A program made the position numbers and the translations under genes. DNA of 64,000 nt, from positions 25,888,438-25,952,437 of the forward strand of contig OY829646.1 in NCBI GenBank assembly GCA_963691815.1, in the 5' to 3' direction. This document shows positions 61,610 to 64,000 of this stretch, piece by piece. The notes under the pieces are model-generated. The model worked only from the letters and a program-made list of their open reading frames with translations, was not told where the DNA came from and searched no databases. Source of the DNA: Echiichthys vipera (lineage: Eukaryota > Chordata > Actinopteri > Perciformes > Trachinidae). Every line of letters begins with the position of its first letter. The stretch's first letter is position 1.

Positions 61610-62872
61610 ATGAAGTCGCTTCTGGCAGGAATTGTTCTGATTCTCATTGTGGAAACCAATGCCCAGTGGCACCAGTTTCCTGGTCAAGCCTTTGACGGTT
61701 AGAAACATGACCTTTTTAACGTCTCCACGGGAACAATGTGTATAATTGTATACATATATCCATTACATTTTTTCCCCCCCTGAATTCTCTCAATTATTTC
61801 ACTCAACCCTATCTGTTGTCCTGATCAGGAGCTCGTGATATGTGGCGAGCATACAGTGACATGAAGGATGCCAACTGGAAAAACTCAGACAAATACTTTC
61901 ATGCCAGAGGAAACTACGATGCGGCCCAGAGAGGAGAAGGGGGCAGATGGGCAGCTGAGGTTATCAGGTGAGGAGCAAAGAGAAGGAAAGCATTAGCTGC
62001 TTTTAAATTGTTGGCTGTTGCATATTGTTGTCCCCCCCTCAAAAATAAATGCTTCTTGTTCATAAACTGCAGATGGATCTAATAGCATTTCCACCATATT
62101 GTACATTGTTATTTCTTTTTCTTTTACCATGGGTAAATTGAGGAGTACCTCTGGGACCATTTTTCAGCCCTTTATTATTTTTCATGTATATGCTACCACT
62201 AGCTAACATAATTCAAAGGCATTATAGCTCCTATTTCTATACAGATGAAAACCAGATATGTATCATTTGGTTACAATAATTGCATCCAATCAAAACAATC
62301 TGCAGGCCTACCTTAATGAGGCCCCTTCTCAAAACCTCCCTAAAATATAGATACATTTGGTGATCATTATAGGTCCAGACTCTTCCCACAGCCTAACATG
62401 TCACATCGTAGTTCATCCTCCTTTAACACTATCTTTGGAATTTGGGGAAATCAGTGTTGCTGTCCTGCAGCTTATTAAAGATCCAATGCAAATGTACAAT
62501 TCGAACTATCAGATGATCTGTGTTCCTGCCAAAGACAATATAACCTGTTTTTATTTGGCTAGTTCAGAGCCTTGCTTTAACTGAAGATTATTATTAGTTA
62601 AATGTATATATTATGCTGCTCTAATATAAAGTGTTTCTGATTTGGGGCCTTTTACAACACTTTGTAAGTAGGTTTTGTGCTGGTACTTGTTTTGTGCTTG
62701 TGCTGGTATTAATTGTCTTGTTTCCCATTTCAGTAATGGCAGAGAGTGGGTGCAGGAAAGACTGGGTCATGGTGCCGAGGACTCTGCTGATGATCAGAGA
62801 GCAAATGCTCATGGACGCAACGGAGGAGATCCCAACGTTTTCAGGCCAGCGGGACTTCCTGAAAAATATTAA
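61610..62872 (+). CDS. saa: Serum amyloid A, copy 2
   Basis: Second tandem gene for the same secreted acute-phase HDL apolipoprotein. Coding exons are 61,610-61,697, 61,829-61,967 and 62,734-62,872. The non-coding exon 1 ends at 61,508. All splice sites are GT-AG and the exon phases are the same as in copy 1. I find no base difference from copy 1 across the 366 coding bases, so the 121-residue protein is identical. Exon 1, the introns and the 3' flank do carry differences, for example CACA versus CAAA at the end of exon 1. A poly(A) signal lies at 62,890. The two genes lie about 7.4 kb apart in the same direction with separate promoters, so dosage rather than protein diversity is the likely effect. 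Confidence 0.97.
62141..62475 (+). mobile_element. Degenerate LINE reverse-transcriptase fragment in saa copy 2 intron 3
   Basis: Same fossil as 54,744-55,080, with a few further substitutions. Confidence 0.55.
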
Positions 62873-62889
62873 AGGCATTGACCATTAAT

Positions 62890-62895
62890 AATAAA
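62890..62895 (+). other. Poly(A) signal, saa copy 2
   Basis: AATAAA lies 18 bases after the stop codon, as in copy 1. Confidence 0.8.
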
Positions 62896-62980
62896 ACTAA
62901 TTAAAGAAATTTCTAGTGTTGGAGTTTTTGATAATAAGGTTACAGTATACAGTGTTTGACAGAAAATACATTTACAACAG

Positions 62981-63489
62981 ATAAGCCTGTGAATGTTCTC
63001 ATTCGTCCAGGTCATCGTTATCCTCAAAGCAATTTCAGTCAAAAACAACTGGACTGGTTGTTTGTCTAGGAAGACGTTTCACCTCTCATCCAAGAGGCTT
63101 CATCAGTTCATGTACGCATCTGACCAGGCTGGGACTGGTCCAACTAACTGGTGTGGAGATCCAGGTATTTAACCTCTCACAAGGCCGATGATGTCACTGA
63201 AACCCTTTGTGCTCCAAGTGCCCACGCCCGTCGTTAGAGTGACAGTCGGTGGTGGGCAGTTGGTTTCGACGTCGTTAGTGCTCTATTGAGTCTGAACGAC
63301 AGTCGTTGGGGTCACCCGGGCCATGTGTGAACAGTTGTCCTTTGAGGTTAGACTGTTGAATCTCCTGGGAAGGGACGAAAGGGCGGCATTGTAAATTGGA
63401 GATAAGTGGTGTCTCAGACCCCCTCCTCTGTTTAGCGATGGTTTCTCCACTTTAACATAGATGGCTTCTTTTACTCCTCTTTCAAACAC
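62981..63489 (-). mobile_element. Penelope-like element 3' end, inverted fragment
   Basis: On the minus strand this encodes the PLE C-terminal tail (FERGVKEAIYVKVEKPSLNR, from 63,487 downward, then LRHHLSPIYNAALSSLPRRF). The 3' untranslated region follows, to a terminus (GAATGTTCTCATTCGTCCAG on the plus strand) at about 62,983. It begins exactly where homology between the duplicated saa units ends. It adjoins a forward PLE segment at 63,490, giving head-to-head inverted pieces of one element type. Confidence 0.8.
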
Positions 63490-64000
63490 ATCACACCAGA
63501 GAGGAAGTTAAAGACAACAGCTTGCCCTTCTTGGACTGTGACGTCCATATGGAGAATGACAGGAGCCTCCACATAGGGGTATACAGAAAACCCACTCACA
63601 CGGATCAATATCTACTTTTCGACTCTCACCACCCTTTGGAACACAAGCTTGGCGTAATCAGAACACTGCAGCACAGAGCTGATAACGTACCCACTAGCTC
63701 ACAGGCTCAAGGGGAAGAACGCAAGCACCTGAGAGGCGCCCTCACAACTTGTGGCTACCCCAGCTGGACCTTTGTTAAAACGGCAGCTGCCTCCAGAAAG
63801 AAAACCAAAGTGGTTGAGAAAGAAAAAGATAACAGGAGAAACAACATAGTCATCCCATATGTGGCTGGGGTATCGGAGAAACTCAGGAGGATTTTCAACA
63901 AACACTGCATCCCTGTGTATTTCAAACCCAGTAACACACTCAGACAGAGACTAGTACATCCGAAGGACAGAACACCACACCACCACAAAAGCAACCTGGT
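63490..64000 (+). mobile_element. Penelope-like reverse transcriptase, partial, runs off window
   Basis: The plus strand is open for about 170 codons to the window end. It encodes the C-terminal part of a PLE reverse transcriptase. In order, I see VKDNSLPFLDCDV (from about 63,505), GVYRKPTHTDQYLLFDSHHP, LRGALTTCGYPSWTFVKT, then NNIVIPYVAGVSEKLRRIF and VYFKPSNTLRQRLVHPKD. The last blocks lead toward the GIY-YIG endonuclease, which would lie beyond 64,000. PLEs use this reverse transcriptase and endonuclease for target-primed integration. The catalytic palm motifs upstream are missing, so this copy is 5' truncated at the junction. Coding integrity beyond the window is unknown. Confidence 0.85.

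Larger units (their letters stand above)
56489..62980 (+). repeat. Segmental tandem duplication, copy 2 (contains saa)
   Basis: Second copy of the unit at 49,271-55,573, in the same orientation. Differences include a shorter C run near 58,000 and about 220 bases (60,347-60,565) where copy 1 has a much shorter sequence. There is an extra stretch of about 23 bases at 60,729 and a 23-bp deletion near 61,205. Similarity ends at ACAACAG (62,980), where Penelope-like sequence begins immediately. Confidence 0.95.

Noticed and set aside
62621..62878. 85-codon minus-strand frame over saa exon 4
   Set aside because: Antisense shadow of the saa coding exon.
1..64000. CRISPR arrays, operons, riboswitches, defence systems
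   Set aside because: Composition, introns, SAA genes and repeat families point to a fish nuclear genome. No regularly spaced repeats or bacterial gene clusters were seen.

Overview
This 64 kb window looks like teleost (probably percomorph) fish nuclear DNA. It is AT-rich and gene-poor. It carries long CA/GT microsatellites and fragments of repeat families typical of fish. The only genes I can recognise with certainty are two copies of serum amyloid A (SAA), a vertebrate acute-phase apolipoprotein, near the right end. I see no bacterial operons, CRISPR arrays, rRNA genes or intact tRNA genes. I recognise nothing that looks like an unknown multi-gene system.

Left and middle (1-49,270). I find no convincing host exon here. 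The identifiable content is mobile DNA. It includes a tRNA-derived SINE (347-531) and a Penelope-like element (PLE) foldback (5,958-6,961). There is a PIF/Harbinger transposon with both a HARBI1-type transposase remnant and a Myb/SANT-like partner remnant (19,722-22,093). The Harbinger appears to sit inside an older hAT-like element (18,888-22,832). A MITE-like element (28,323-29,277) is split by a LINE 3' end. A solo LTR with a perfect 5-bp target duplication lies at 31,829-32,356. A long LINE 3' end is at 44,075-44,778. Between these lie microsatellites and unassigned sequence, which could be intergenic or intronic.

Right end (49,271-64,000). A roughly 6.3-6.5 kb segment is present twice in direct orientation (49,271-55,573 and 56,489-62,980), separated by a 0.9 kb spacer. 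Each copy carries one complete saa gene with four exons, the first non-coding. The two coding sequences are identical to my eye (121 codons), while introns, flanks and simple repeats differ. Each promoter has a TATA-like box, a C/EBP-type site and an NF-kB-like site, which fits inflammation-induced liver expression. PLE hairpin fragments lie inside each copy, in the spacer, and exactly at the right edge of copy 2. There a PLE, as an inverted 3' fragment followed by a forward reverse-transcriptase segment, runs off the window. PLE sequence therefore marks the borders of this duplication and may have helped to form it.
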